A stretch of 64,000 nt of DNA from Liquidambar formosana (Eukaryota; Streptophyta; Magnoliopsida; Saxifragales; Altingiaceae): assembly GCA_039720395.1 (NCBI GenBank), contig CM077832.1, positions 33,965,258 to 34,029,257 on the forward strand, written 5' to 3'. Below, one piece after another: positions 12,301 through 23,532 of this stretch. The notes beneath the pieces were generated by a model that had not been told where the DNA came from, did no database searches, and saw only the letters and a list, made by a program, of their open reading frames with translations. The first letter of the stretch is position 1, and each line of letters starts with the position of its first letter. A program made the translations under genes and the position numbers.

Positions 12301-12925
12301 GAACGGCTCAAATAAATTCTCACGGGTCTGTCCCGTGGCCTTCATTCATGGTGGCTCAAATAAATCCTCACAGGTCTGTCCTGTGGCCTTTATTCGTGAT
12401 GGCGTAAGTAAATCCTCACAGGTCTGTCCTGTGGCCTTCATTCGTGACGGCGTAAGTAAATCCTCACGAGTCTGTCCCGTGGCCTTCATTCATGGTAGTG
12501 CAAATAAATCCTCACAGGTCTGTCCTGTGGCCTTTATTCGTGACGGCGTAAGTAAATCCTCACGGGTTTGTCCCGTGGCCTTCATTCATGGTGGCGCAAA
12601 TAAATCCTCACGGGTCTGTCCCGTGGCCTTCATTCATGGTGGCGCAAATAAATCCTCACAGGTCTGTCCTGTGGCCTTCATTCGTGACGGCATAAGTAAA
12701 TCCTCATGGGTCTGTCCCGTAGCCTTCATTCATGATAGCGCAAATAAATCCTCACGGGTCTGTCTTGTGGCCTTCATTGGTGGAGCAAATAAATCCTCAC
12801 AGGTCTGTCCCATGGCCTTCATTGGTGATGGCTCAAATAAATCCTCATGGGTCTGTCCCGTGGTCTTCATACGTGAATGGCTCAAGTAAGAATCTTCACG
12901 AGTCTGTCTCGTGGCCTTCAATTAT
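12301..12925 (+). repeat. 48-bp tandem array, 13 hairpin units, in Tat 3' region
   Basis: Thirteen units are spaced 48 bases apart (45, 48 and 51 at the end), with hairpin starts at 12321, 12369, 12417, 12465, 12513, 12561, 12609, 12657, 12705, 12753, 12798, 12846 and 12897. Each contains a 6-base stem, loop TCTGT (once TTTGT), then the complementary 6 bases, followed by GGCCTTCATT in most units. Stem pairs include CACGGG/CCCGTG, CACAGG/CCTGTG and CACGAG/CTCGTG. Tandem repeats in this position are known from Tat/Ogre elements, where they can seed satellites. Unit lengths are multiples of three, so a stop-free frame results, but nothing suggests a protein. Confidence 0.92.
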
Positions 12926-13079
12926 ATCACATCTTCATTGTTCACATTGGCGAGGCATAATATGGGTGGTCGACTCCGAACTAAGCAGTCGTTCATATTC
13001 AATAAAAGTCGAGGATAGCGATTGGAGATGATGATGAGATGGATAGGATAAAGAATTCTTTCAAGGCATTTGGAAGTTA

Positions 13080-13325
13080 CAAAGAAAAAAAAATTGTACG
13101 TGTGTGTCTTCATCGGCCAATACATGCATTCAAGGAATAAAGAAAAAAAAGCGTGGTGTGCATAAGTGCATTCAAAGTGCTGCCAGTTTGTGCAAGTTAG
13201 AGATTTATCTATTGATCAAGTCAAAGCAAAATAATTATAAAAAAAAAATGCATTGATCTGATTGATAGATTTTGTCAAAAAAAAAAAAAAAAAAGGAAGA
13301 AGAAGATGCTATGCGTTTTCAACTG

Positions 13326-13364
<39 letters not shown>

Positions 13365-13389
13365 TGTTATGCGTTTTCAACTGGAAAAG

Positions 13390-13420
<31 letters not shown>

Positions 13421-13480
13421 AAGAAAGAAGGAAAGAAAGAAAGAAACAATACGAAAAAAAATAAAAATAAAGGACGCATA
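13080..13480 (+). repeat. A-rich low-complexity end of Tat element
   Basis: Long A-runs (13278-13294, 13326-13361, 13388-13418) are separated by two copies of a motif containing ATGCGTTTTCAACTG, then a GAAA-type microsatellite. The purine-rich DNA probably includes the polypurine tract, but its exact position is unclear because the right LTR lacks its first bases. Confidence 0.7.
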
Positions 13481-14206
13481 ACACGTGTCTTCTTATAAGT
13501 TGAGGGGAATTACAAGTTGCCATGTGTTTTAAAATTGCTATACAAGTGGCCAAATCAAATATTGCCACTTGTCAAGTGAGACCAAATAAAAGGAAGACAA
13601 GTAATTCTTCCAATCAAATGTTGCCACATGTTCTGGTTAGGATGGCTATCAAATAATTAATATTTATCCTTTTATAAAAAATAAATAAGGGATAATTATT
13701 AAGAAGTCAATTCTTATCAGAATACTTTTGACCCTACCACTATAAATAGAGGTGCCCCCAAGGGTCAGAAAAAGGAAAAAAAAAGGAAAGGAGATTGAAG
13801 CAACAAAGCTCTGTCAGACCAAAGCATCGAAAGCTCTGGCGTGACCAACATTCAAGCATTAAAGCTCTATTGGATTAAAGCCTCAAAAGCTCCATAGAAC
13901 TTCTACACCAAAGACTCAAGACGAAGAACTCGCACCAAAGTTCGTAGTCTCTAATACGCTCAAAGCCTAGAGACTCACTCAAGAGATCCATTCCACCTAT
14001 ATCGAAGGAAATTTCACCCACTGAATCGAGAACAAGCTGCTCAAGCTCTCGAGTCAAAGTTTCAAGGAGAGAAGAATCAGAGGATTATTTTACTTTGTAA
14101 ACAAAGTCTACACAGAGATTGTATTCCGCTTCTACAAATTAATAAAATTATCTTTTGTCCACTTTTTTTGGTCTATTTATTTTTAGACACGAAATTTATG
14201 CGTACA
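13481..14206 (+). repeat. 3' LTR of Tat-type Gypsy element, 5'-truncated
   Basis: It aligns with 3205-4031 but lacks the first ~37 bases and two further stretches: the interval between two C(A/G)(C/T)GTGTCTT repeats, and a segment after GTTGAGGGG. It ends GCGTACA at 14206 and is followed by target duplication AAGAG at 14207-14211. The TATAAATAG box is conserved (13740-13748). Confidence 0.88.
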
Positions 14207-14211
14207 AAGAG

Positions 14212-14405
14212 ATTTACAGTGAAGAAGAGAGAGAGATATCTGAAAAAGTATACAATTTTTAATATTGCTTTAAGAACAGATAGTACATATATATACACGT
14301 GAATAACAGTCAGTTAGATTCTAACTAATAGCTATAACCGTCTTAACAAACATTAGTTGGAGTAACTAAATCAGTTAATCTAGTTTTGTACACTATTCCT
14401 TAATA
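14212..14405 (-). repeat. Right (5') LTR of Copia element 2, remainder after Gypsy insertion
   Basis: 194 bases matching 826-1019, continuing the LTR fragment at 3135-3167 after the Gypsy element. The next bases (14406 on) are annexin intron, with the exon starting at 14426. Confidence 0.87.
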
Positions 14406-15067
14406 TGGTGGTACCTTTGCATTAGTGAACCACAGGAGCGTGACGCTGAGATAGTGAGAGACGCACTTTTTGGAAGCAGTGTGAACCTCAATGCTCTTAT
14501 TGAGATAGCGTGCACTCGCACTAGTGCAGAGCTTTTTCTCGTCAAGCAGGTCTATCGCCTTCGGTGTAATTATGATGTCGAGCAGGATATTGCCCTTGAA
14601 ACTGAGGGTGGTTTTAAAGGGGTACCATAACAAAATTATGGATCGATACACTAATTTGAAGGACAGGGGCGGGGGTAGGGTTGAATGTCCCATGGGAATT
14701 AATGGAATCATCCCATTCTGTACAACATAGCTCTCAAGATTTCCATCCATTTATATATTGTAACAGCATTTTTTTTTTTATATTTAAATTGTTGAATATA
14801 AGCCTTCAAATGGTAGGAGAAATGCAATGGAATTATTTTAATTCATGGGATTTCTGATTGCCCCCCTTTTTTTATCCTCTTGAAATGTCAAAAATGACAA
14901 TGTATTTTCTTTTCCTGGAGGTCTTTTTAGATTATTCTCGCAGTTTTAAAGTCGAGTCACAAGTATATATGGTGGCAACAAAGTTGACATGAGCATGGCC
15001 ATGTGTGATGCCAAGACATTGTTTGAAGCATTGGAGAGTGGAAAATCAATCGATTGGGAAACGATCA

Positions 15068-15256
15068 TGTTAGTATCTCACATCGATTGGTAGCGGATGA
15101 TACTTAGGATAGACTTATAAGACGGCATTGGACACCTTCTTAGAGAGGCGTCCTTTTGGGCATGAGGCCTATAAGGACAAACCCGTGAGGCTAGCTTGTG
15201 TGTTAGGGATAGAGCGGACAATACCTCAAGGTAGGGGTTGGGCCGCGCATCTAACA
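15068..15256. mobile_element. Solo LTR (TRIM-like, 189 bp) inside annexin exon
   Basis: It begins TGTTAGTATCTCACATCG and ends GCGCATCTAACA, giving TGTTAG/CTAACA inverted termini. It is flanked by GATCA (15063-15067) and GATCG (15257-15261), a 5-bp target duplication with one change. Removing it and one copy of the duplication restores the annexin frame (WETIVSLVSERNTEQL). Its size and its CACATCGATTGG-type start resemble LTRs of plant TRIM elements. No internal region remains, so it arose by LTR-LTR recombination. Confidence 0.85.
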
Positions 15257-15699
15257 GATCGTATCTCTTGTGAGTGAGAGAAACACTGAACAACTCAAAT
15301 GCATTCTTGTCTCCTACAAAGAACTCTACGGTGATGAATTCTCCCTTTTCCTTAAGCAAAACAAATGCAGAAAATTTGGGAAGGAGCTTCGCATTGTTGT
15401 CCGAGGAATGCAGTATCCTGAAAGGTTCTTTGCAAAGCAACTGCGAAGGGCACTGCAGAACAGGGATGCTCGGGAAGGGATGCTCGGGAGTCGGGACATT
15501 GTGACTCGAATAATAGTCACTTGTTTAGAAGTTGACATCGAAGGCATAAGCAATGTGTTTGCTGCCAAAACAGGCTGGTCTCTAGCTACGAAACCTTGTA
15601 AGAAGGCAATTCATCACTGCTGGTACGAGCAACAGCAATGCCAATAAGGCCTATGACATGGTAGCTGAATTTTTGCTAGCACTTCTTGGACGTCGTTGA

Positions 15700-18428
15700 A
15701 TAAAACATGGAAGCAGTAGAGATGTAATAAAAGACTTTGGTTATGCCATCTCTTGTATTTGGAAAGACAAATTAATGTTCAGTGGCCAATAAGTAATCTC
15801 TATATTTTGCTTATGGAGTCAAGTCGGCTAAAAACAAACTGATGTCAATTGATATCGGATCTTAAGGCTAGGGAATATTAGGTGCAGTGGAGCATCAGCT
15901 TCTATTATTGATTTTGTAAAAGAGTCTGGACCCTTAGGCAATTTGTATATCTCTAACAATTTTTCCATGAAGAAATAGAGGGGAGTGAGGTAAGATATAT
16001 TCCCTAGGATGCCCACAACCCACTCCTCCTTTACAGATTTCTTTGCAATTTCATTCTAGGGAAGCTAACAGAACCCAACTTCTTTAGGATGGTAACTGCT
16101 CTAGCTATTTACTGGCAGATTTTTTATTTATTTATAATTATGGTTAGCCGGTAATAAGTCCATTGGGATAATAACTTAATTTTCTAAAAACTTATGGCAA
16201 GTTTGTATTGATGATATTTGTGGAGTAGCTCACCCTCAATGTATCCAAGTTTGATTAATGAAATTTTCCTTTTACCAAAAAAATAAAGATAAAAATAATA
16301 AAAATCATGGGCTCGAAAAATCCCTTTTCACATTAAAGAATGGCAAACGTCTTCACTACTGCTATACAAATATAGGCAGATAAAGCTAAAAAAACCTGAA
16401 AGGATAAGAGAAAATATATTTGATGTAGAGTCGGCCGAGCTGGGCCTGACCTGTCAAAACTCATTCCCATTCAAGTTCTCCTAGTCCACCTCACCAACTG
16501 CCGCTTTCCTGAGCGAAGGAAGTTTTGGTGCTTTAACAAGCAATATAAGTTGACTCACAAGGTAACTCAAATGGTAACAGAATTATGGTTTAAGAATCAT
16601 AAATCTCGTGTTCAATTTTTTATTTTTTATATTATCAGATAGATGAACTTGCAGATAATCATTTGTACATCACAAGAGGATTGGATTTAATGGCTTAAGG
16701 ATCCCCGTCCTTTGGCAAATTTGGCAAAAAAAGGGAAAAAATAAAAAATGAAAGTGGCGCAATATGAATCATAACATGACATTTTGTGGGCTCAATGTAC
16801 GATTCACCTTAAAGTCCATCATTGTTAGTTACCTATTGAATGAAAGAAGAATCTTAAATAGTAGTTATTTTAGCCAAAAGCTCTCATCGGCCCTCATTTC
16901 ATGATGAGACATCATAGCGCACAGATTTGGTGAACATCCTACCACCAAGACAAAGAAAAATGATGATTTTGGTTCAAAGTTCACCTCATTTTCTCATGGC
17001 CTTATAAGGTCACACTGAACAAATGATTATAGTTCATGGCTTCATGCCATCAGTGGCATGTCACAACAACCTGGGGTTCTCTATCTACCCAGGAATTGTT
17101 TTGACATCTTTTCCCTACTAAACAAAAATTAAATAATCAAGTCCTTAATTCATTCACAAACAAATTGAAACCCCCCTCCCCACCAAAAAAAAAAAAGAGA
17201 TTTTATTAGAGATTTTGGGTTCCGATTTTATCTATGAACAGTCTGAAAATAGAAGTTGCAATTGACACTTGGACACTGTTTATCAACAAAAATAAAACAA
17301 AGAGGAAGGGTGGCGTCGGTGGGGGAAAGCTTGAACAGTGAACAGTGAATAGAACAGTGATAATGAATAATTAGTCAAGTAATCCCCTTCGGCCCTTCCC
17401 TTATCCATCCAAACTCTCCCCCACACCCACTTTCTCCAACAACATGGATGACAACCACGGCCATCAAAAAGAAAAAGTCTCTGCATGCACGTGATAGGGA
17501 CATATGGTATTTTAACCGTGGGACAACGGCTGATTTTTGGCATTGGAAATGACCTGATGATTAAGAATAGTTTTGGCGAGAGTGGTACAACATCTAGCGG
17601 GCGTGTACATGGCAACCTTTTTTTTTTCAAAGGTTTTTATTTCCTAATAAAAAAAATTTTTAAAAATAAAAATTTGGGTATATAAAAGGTGTAAGGATTC
17701 GAAAAAAAACCTAACTCAGCACTGCGATGAGTTTAATCCAATTTTTTAGATGAGGATTTTGATGGTTCAGATTTAAAAAATAAAAAGTTGTGGTTGAAAT
17801 TATCAAAATGATTTTAATAGACAACTTTTTGATATTTTGATCCTCGTCATCCAAATCCCCATATGAGAGCTCCAACAACCACAGCGTGATGTTGAGTTTT
17901 TCGAACGTGGCACCGGACCCCTTCTCATGTAAAAGGTAAAATCATAAACCAATATCTAAATACTTTTAAAATGATATATATGAACAAAGGCGTCCCCCTT
18001 CAAGCGGGGGGAGGTGCTGTTAGGTTATTAAAAAGGTACATTTGTTAAGAACAATTTTATCATTAATACATTAACAAAATAGGTAGATGAAACTGACAAT
18101 TTCAAAATTTTCAATTAAAAAAGAAGGTGAATTTCATCTCCTTTCATGTACTGTACCCTGGCCAGCCGTATATGTTGGGCACACCCAATTTTTTTCCTCC
18201 TTCCTTTCATTTAATTGATGTTTGTTTATATATACATGTGAGAGCTTGGAGTTGGGAGCATACAAGTGCTTGTCAACTGAACCACTTGATCTAGCTCCGC
18301 ACACCAAGCTCCAACACTAAAATCCAAATTGAGCATGAGTTCAGCCAAACCCAAAATTAGGGATCCGTCCAACCATTCAAAACTTGGGCTCAAAGGACCC
18401 AGTTTGGACAAACAACCCAAAATATACT
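15700..18428. other. Intergenic, AT-rich; no gene seen
   Basis: It contains decayed annexin 3' flank and short A/T tracts. An A-rich segment near 16255-16310 looks like the tail of an old LINE. A run of GAACAGTGAA-like repeats lies at 17330-17360, and a small C/G palindrome at 17993-18011. Open frames here are short and have no recognisable domain. Confidence 0.6.
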
Positions 18429-18752
18429 TAGGGTTTGTTTGAGCGTTCTAATTCAAAATTAAATAATTTAAGAAATTTACAGTAAGATTGAAAACTACAA
18501 TCCATCATCTTGAATTGACAAATTCAAGAAAATGACTGGTCGATCATCACAAATAAGAGTATAAATTCAAAATAGTGGCATTTCAAGACTAGCTTTCTAA
18601 GAATTGATTCTACTAAAATCAATTATATTGATGCAAATTCCAACTTTTTAGAATATTCTAATTCAAGGTGATCGATTTTGTGCCTTCAACACCATGCATG
18701 TAAAATTTCTTGAATTATTTTATTTTGAATTGGACACCCAAACAAGCCCTTA
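18429..18752. mobile_element. MITE-like element with ~50-bp terminal inverted repeats
   Basis: The left end (TTAGGGTTTGTTTG, then AATTCAAAATTAAATAATTTAAG) is the inverted complement of the right end (CTTGAATTATTTTATTTTGAATT...CAAACAAGCCCTTA). Ends of the GGGCTTGTTTGG type are common in plant hAT-like MITEs. I found no convincing 8-bp target duplication, so the superfamily is unproven. Confidence 0.6.
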
Positions 18753-21700
18753 GGATATGTGAAAATTCATGTGCTTAATTAGATATTGTGCTAATACCAA
18801 GGACTCAGAAAAAAAAAAAAAAAAAAAGAAGAAGAAGAAGAAGAAGAAGAAAAGGTAGTGCGAAAATTCAATGTGATCCACAAAAAATATATATTTTGGA
18901 AAAGAAAAGAATAGCTCCATCAATGTAGCTGCCTATTTTCCAAGGTACTACAATCACATTTCTCACAAGCGTGCAATTGCAATACGTGAGAGATGAGAAT
19001 AACTAGGACTAGCTGCTTCTTTGTATAGCATAAGCTACGTACATAACTCAAAATGCTAGATAACAAAAACCATAAGAGCTCAGAAAACTCAAATCACCCC
19101 TGCTAGGAACACCAAAATTTTAAAACACAGGGAGAAACCAAAATTTTAAAACACGGCGAGAGGGGAGAGAGAGAAAGAAAGAGAATAACCTCTATATATA
19201 TAGGGGTCCAAAATTGTAACAGCTACCCAAAATTAAATGAGAATAATTATACCACTCTCTTTGCAGCGTGAACAAATTAAAGTATACTCTACCACAAATT
19301 TACCAAAAAAAAATAGTGTAAAAGTATAAAAACACATTACTAGTCTTCTTTCTAACCAATGTGGCACAAAGAATAAAAGATAACAAGGAAAGATGAACGA
19401 TAGGAGTTTACTTTGAAACTCATTATTTCACAATTAAGTTACAACAGTATATATGCCTTCTCTAACCCTAAGAAGATAGTAAAAAAAAAAAAAAAAAGGC
19501 ATGTTATTCCTTTAATTATGATCATGATCTAATTGTGTGTGTGTGTGGGTGTACGCATATATATATATATATGATTGACAGATATACGTTTCCAGACTTT
19601 CTACTCAAATAATTTCTTAGAAATAGGTAAGATCAATACCCACTACGCATTTACTAAATTATAAATGGTTATCTTAATGTGTGCCCTAAGGGCACATGTT
19701 TAGATGCATTTAAAGAAGTAATAATTATATGGAAAATGTAAAATGCTAAAAAAAAAATTGCAAACAAAAAAAAATAAATAAATAAAACATAAAAATGCAT
19801 AGAAAATTGTGCAAATTGCATACAAAACCTTAAAATGCATAAAAAAATTGTACAAATACACTTTTTTGGTATAATGAAAGGGGTTTGAACATTTACTTAT
19901 ATAATTGTTGCTTTTTAAAATACATCTTAGCATGTGCCTTTAGGGCACGTATTAAGAAATCCTAATAAAAGATAAGTTAGTTCCAAAAAATTACTCATCC
20001 TGCAATATGCGTTTCTAGCTATTCACTAGTTTGCCCTTCTTAACTTGGTATCATCATTCCATTAAGATAAACTTTGCAAAAAGACCTAATCATGAAATCT
20101 CGATATACTTTGGGTCAATAATGGTCTAAACAAAAAGTACTGGCATAATATAGGTTTTTTTTATTTTTTTTTGTTTTTTCTTTTTTTAGGCCAAGGGCGC
20201 CCACAAAAAGAGAGGAAGGATATATGTGTCACTTTTTTTCCTTTGATATAAGGAGGTTTTAGATTCTTTACACCTGACTAATCCTCCGGAGTACATATAG
20301 TCCCCTCGCCCCACATGAACTAAATAATTACAAGATAAAGTTCGTGAGAATAGCATTAAGGAAAAGTGGTGAGTGTTAAACCCAAAAATGTTGAATGAAT
20401 ATATGTGTCACTAACAATGAAGAAATATAAGGAAATATAGTCAGTTCCCAATTAATGAAGGTCGTTCTTTTAGGATGTGCAAAGATGTATTTAAGAAAGA
20501 ATGCTTTGGCATCTTTTAGGTTGCAAAGGATAAAATCAAAATTTTAATAGGAAAATCTTGATTAGAGTGCTTTCCCTTTTTCCTCTTTTGATAAAGAGTA
20601 TTATGAAGCAAAAGCCCAAGGGATTCACCTCGCCCATGTCTTAGTCCCAAGTGATAGCAACTCATGAAAAATCATCAAACAAAAGAGGCTTAAAGCCACG
20701 TGAGGGATCCACAAAATGGACAAAGGCACATAATGGTCTGCTCCATACCCACCATATAATCAGCATAAGCATAGTCTTTTCTTAAGATTCACACTCCCAA
20801 TCGTCAATGTGCTTTACTTCTGATTCTTAAAGGCGAAGAAATAAAGAGGTAGTAATTCTTATACACTCATTTGCTTGTCGTATATATGTCATAAAGGCAC
20901 CTTATATGACAAAACAGAATAGATGCATGTGAATACACATAGTATTTAAGGTTTTTTTTTTTTTTTTTTTTTGTTTTTTGTTTTGGGTACATAGTATTCA
21001 AGGTAGTCGTTAAATTTTAAGGTCTGCCTTGAATGATATGAGCAGTCATGGAATTATGAAAAAGGACAATTTTAAATTTAAAGGAAGAGAATTATTACAA
21101 GGGTTTAATGTGAAATTGCTACAAGCTATAACCAACAGATCAAAGTATTCAAATGACCCAAAATTTCTTGAACTGAGTGGATAAACAAAGTGATGAAAAA
21201 CCCAATAGACCACAAATTTTATTTTTCATTTTGGAAACTTTAGGTTTTTTTAAAAAAAATTAATTAACGATTATCTTGGGTTTTACTTCCATTGAGGTTT
21301 TAATCCAGACTATTATCTTAATGGCCTGCGTAAAACGCCCATACCCACACAAGTAATGATCTCTGCGGAGCACATCTAACATTAGGGCCTGACTGCTCGA
21401 TCAACCTTGCAAGGGCAAAAGTCTTGCTTTATTTCAACCATATTATGCATAATTTTGCAACATCCCCTTATGTGGTTTCACTAATTATGAGGTAACCATC
21501 TTGTCATGAATAACTTTGATAATATCTAACCAAATTGGAATACTGATTTGTCTAGTGAATTTTATAAGATCTAAAAAAAATGTAATGTTTAGAGTTGACT
21601 TTTCATAGTTTATGGTCCTTGAAATCTCAAGAGATGGATCGATGAGTTTTGGAACTTCCTACTCCCTCTTGGAACTAATCACTAGTCATAATTATCCAAT

Positions 21701-22264
21701 GCGCTCATAGCTTGATGCGATGTGCATGAGTAATGACTGACTTGCACGTGTTTGAAGAATTAGTTAGGTTAAGGATCCAGATGCTCATATTGACAATATA
21801 TATATGTGATCATTCTTGATTTATCTAAAATTGTGGTAAATAATTAACTAGTTACCCTAACTTTGTTCTTCAACTGAAGCCTTCTCTTACATAGATAATA
21901 TAAGTGAGCATCTAAAGTAATTATATATATACACGATCAATTTACACCTAGTGCCTCTCAATATTTTTTTCTTCAAGAACACCATTAGATTAAGTAATGA
22001 TAATGGATTTGGATTAAAGGGTGGCACACATGATGCGTGTGCATGCAGTATACCGTAATCATTTATTTGAAAAGAATCAAAGAATGTGATAGTGGATTTG
22101 GATTTAGATTTATATGGTATTATTTTATTGCCCCTCTTGAACTTTTTAATTATAATTGTAATGATGAGTGTTAGAATTTTCCATCATAAAAAATCATTGG
22201 TGCGGAGCTGAGAAACTGAGACATCAAGACTTCCCCTTCCCTTTGTAATAATGTATATATATAT
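18753..22264. other. Intergenic, AT-rich; no gene seen
   Basis: A (GAA)n microsatellite lies at 18826-18851, a GT/TA microsatellite at 19536-19573, and long T or A runs at 19481-19498, 20158-20190 and 20949-20972. No exon-like frame, RNA gene or transposon domain could be recognised. Confidence 0.6.
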
Positions 22265-22644
22265 AAGGAGGGTTCTGTTGATATTTAATGTAAAACTTTG
22301 TACACTTACACTTGTTAATATCATTGTATAAAAAATATATTTCGTCAATCTCGATTACATATTCATATCATGCACGTCATGTATGTCAAATTTCAAGTTA
22401 ATTGAATATTGGGAAGAGTTTGATCCGTAAACTTACATTTCTTTTACTAAATAAAACTTTAATTTTTCCCACTTTATGGATGATATAACTCTTAATCTTC
22501 GATTAACTTGAAACTTGACATACATGACGTGTATGACAAAAACAAATAATTTAACGGTTAGATTGGCGAAATATGATTTCTATAGAAAATATTAACGGAT
22601 GTAAGTGTAAAAATTTTACATTAGGTATCAACGGAATTCTCCTC
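22265..22644. mobile_element. Long-TIR MITE, Mutator-like
   Basis: A 380-bp element whose outer ~140 bases on each side are inverted complements, for example CACTTACACTTGTTAATAT on the left and ATATTAACGGATGTAAGTG on the right, and CATGTATGTCAAATTTCAAG against CTTGAAACTTGACATACATG. Flanks TATATATAT (22256-22264) and TAGATATAT (22645-22653) could be a 9-bp duplication with one change, but the DNA is TA-rich. There is no coding capacity. Confidence 0.78.
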
Positions 22645-23417
22645 TAGATATATTTATATAATTAATATCAATATGTATATAATGTGTTTAAAATAAAATC
22701 TACACTATTATGGAAAGGAAAATAATGCACCACCCATTATAAGTGTAAAATATTTATTAAAAAAAATAATCAAGCCCTTGAGTCTTTAGTGCCTCAACCC
22801 CTGCCTTACACATTAAATACTCACATTTATCATATATGCTTCTAGTATACATTTAATGGACCATTTTCAGTTAAAACTAATTAATTTCATTAGATGTCTA
22901 AAATAATCAAATTATTGCCAATAGGGGCTATAACCCTAATGTTCCTTATTCTGTTTAAGCCAAATTGGTAAAATAATAATGTATGAACGTAATATCTGTT
23001 AACTTTTGCTCAAGTTTCGAAATCTCTTTTGAAAAGGGAGATTACAGGTATCCTGACCCAAATAGAAAAATAAGAGATTATATAGAGCTGGAAAATGAAT
23101 GGATGACTAGATGACCGAATCATCCAACACTCCTCAAATTCTATCCCAAAAACCTTATTACCACACTCTACGTAAACCTTTTTTTATTATTATTATTTTT
23201 TTAATACATTAGAAGGGAATTTGAACCCCTAACTTATCATATTCCTATTTTTTACCATATTTTCCCTAGTCACAAGATTAGTCTCAATGGCTTCACTCTA
23301 TGTAACTTTACCATCCAATGCATTAAAATTAAAATATTACTTTTTAAAATGATTAAGTATACTGGTGTAATGTATTGATTCAATTATCTATCGATATGTT
23401 GGTTCATTTATAGAGAG
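22645..23417. other. Intergenic; nothing recognised
   Basis: AT-rich DNA with short poly-T runs (23180-23202). No exon, transposon terminus or RNA gene is visible. Confidence 0.5.
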
Positions 23418-23532
23418 GATCTTCTCCAGTAATTGGACATGTCCAATGAAATTTGAACCATCTACATGACGTGAGATCCATACATAAATACTCTAAATTT
23501 TATTGAACGTGTCTAGTTATTAGAGAGGATCC
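23418..23532. mobile_element. Small MITE-like inverted repeat
   Basis: About 45 bases at each end are imperfect inverted complements: GGATCTTCTCCAGTAATTGG with GACATGTCCAATGAAATTT on the left, AAATTTTATTGAACGTGTC with AGTTATTAGAGAGGATCC on the right. No clear target duplication was found. It lies about 1.5 kb upstream of the DUF630/DUF632 coding start. Confidence 0.5.

Larger units (their letters stand above)
3168..14206 (+). mobile_element. Ty3/Gypsy retrotransposon, Tat lineage, degenerate
   Basis: About 11.0 kb, in order: 5' LTR (3168-4031), gag, protease, RT, RNase H, a second (archaeal-type) RNase H, integrase, a 1.9-kb non-coding 3' region with a tandem array, and 3' LTR (to 14206). 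RT before integrase makes it Gypsy; two RNase H domains are characteristic of the Tat/Ogre/Retand group. It is flanked by the duplication AAGAG (3163-3167 and 14207-14211), and its termini TGTA...TACA are inverted. Removing it restores an uninterrupted Copia LTR. At least seven premature stops and several frameshifts show that it is inactive. The two LTRs differ at roughly a dozen sites over 0.7 kb by eye, mostly transitions. Confidence 0.93.
553..15699 (+). pseudogene. Annexin pseudogene, split by transposons
   Basis: Annexins are calcium-dependent membrane-binding proteins built of four repeats. Repeat 1 is recognisable at 553-700 (acceptor AG 551-552, donor GTAAGC at 701), with a stop and frameshifts. 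Repeat 2 lies at 14426-14621 and carries the typical ERDAEIVRDALFG start and an EIACTRTSAEL motif. Repeats 3 and 4 lie at 14944-15699, with motifs such as CDAKTLFEALESGKSIDWE, ELRIVVRGMQYPERFFAKQL and a C-terminal DMVAEFLLALLG before TGA at 15697-15699. A solo LTR (15068-15256) sits inside the last exon. A frameshift near 15595 separates the end of repeat 4 from its C-terminus. About 13.6 kb of retrotransposon separates the exons at 700 and 14426. Exon 1 is not seen and should lie left of Copia element 1. The family call is firm; the particular annexin subtype is not determined. Confidence 0.85.

Noticed and set aside
12281..12889. 202-codon open frame across the 48-bp array, giving a repeated NKSSQVCPVAFI-type peptide
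   Set aside because: The unit length is a multiple of three, so a stop-free frame arises from repetition alone. It lies in the non-coding 3' region of a retrotransposon, and the stems vary as hairpins rather than as codons.
12301..12925. CRISPR-like regular array
   Set aside because: There are no unique spacers; the whole 48-bp unit repeats. It is inside a plant retrotransposon.
13262..13498. Lysine-rich open frames
   Set aside because: They are translations of poly-A tracts.
15270..15647. Open frame as a complete small annexin-like gene
   Set aside because: It is only the end of repeat 3 and repeat 4, cut off upstream by a solo LTR and frameshifted before its C-terminus.
16545..16640. tRNA-like A-box and weak B-box, possible SINE
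   Set aside because: The A-box-like GGTAACTCAAATGGTAA is suggestive, but the B-box is degenerate and no target duplication or tail could be defined.
17993..18011. CCCCC...GGGGG palindrome as a terminator or RNA structure
   Set aside because: Short, isolated and without a nearby gene.
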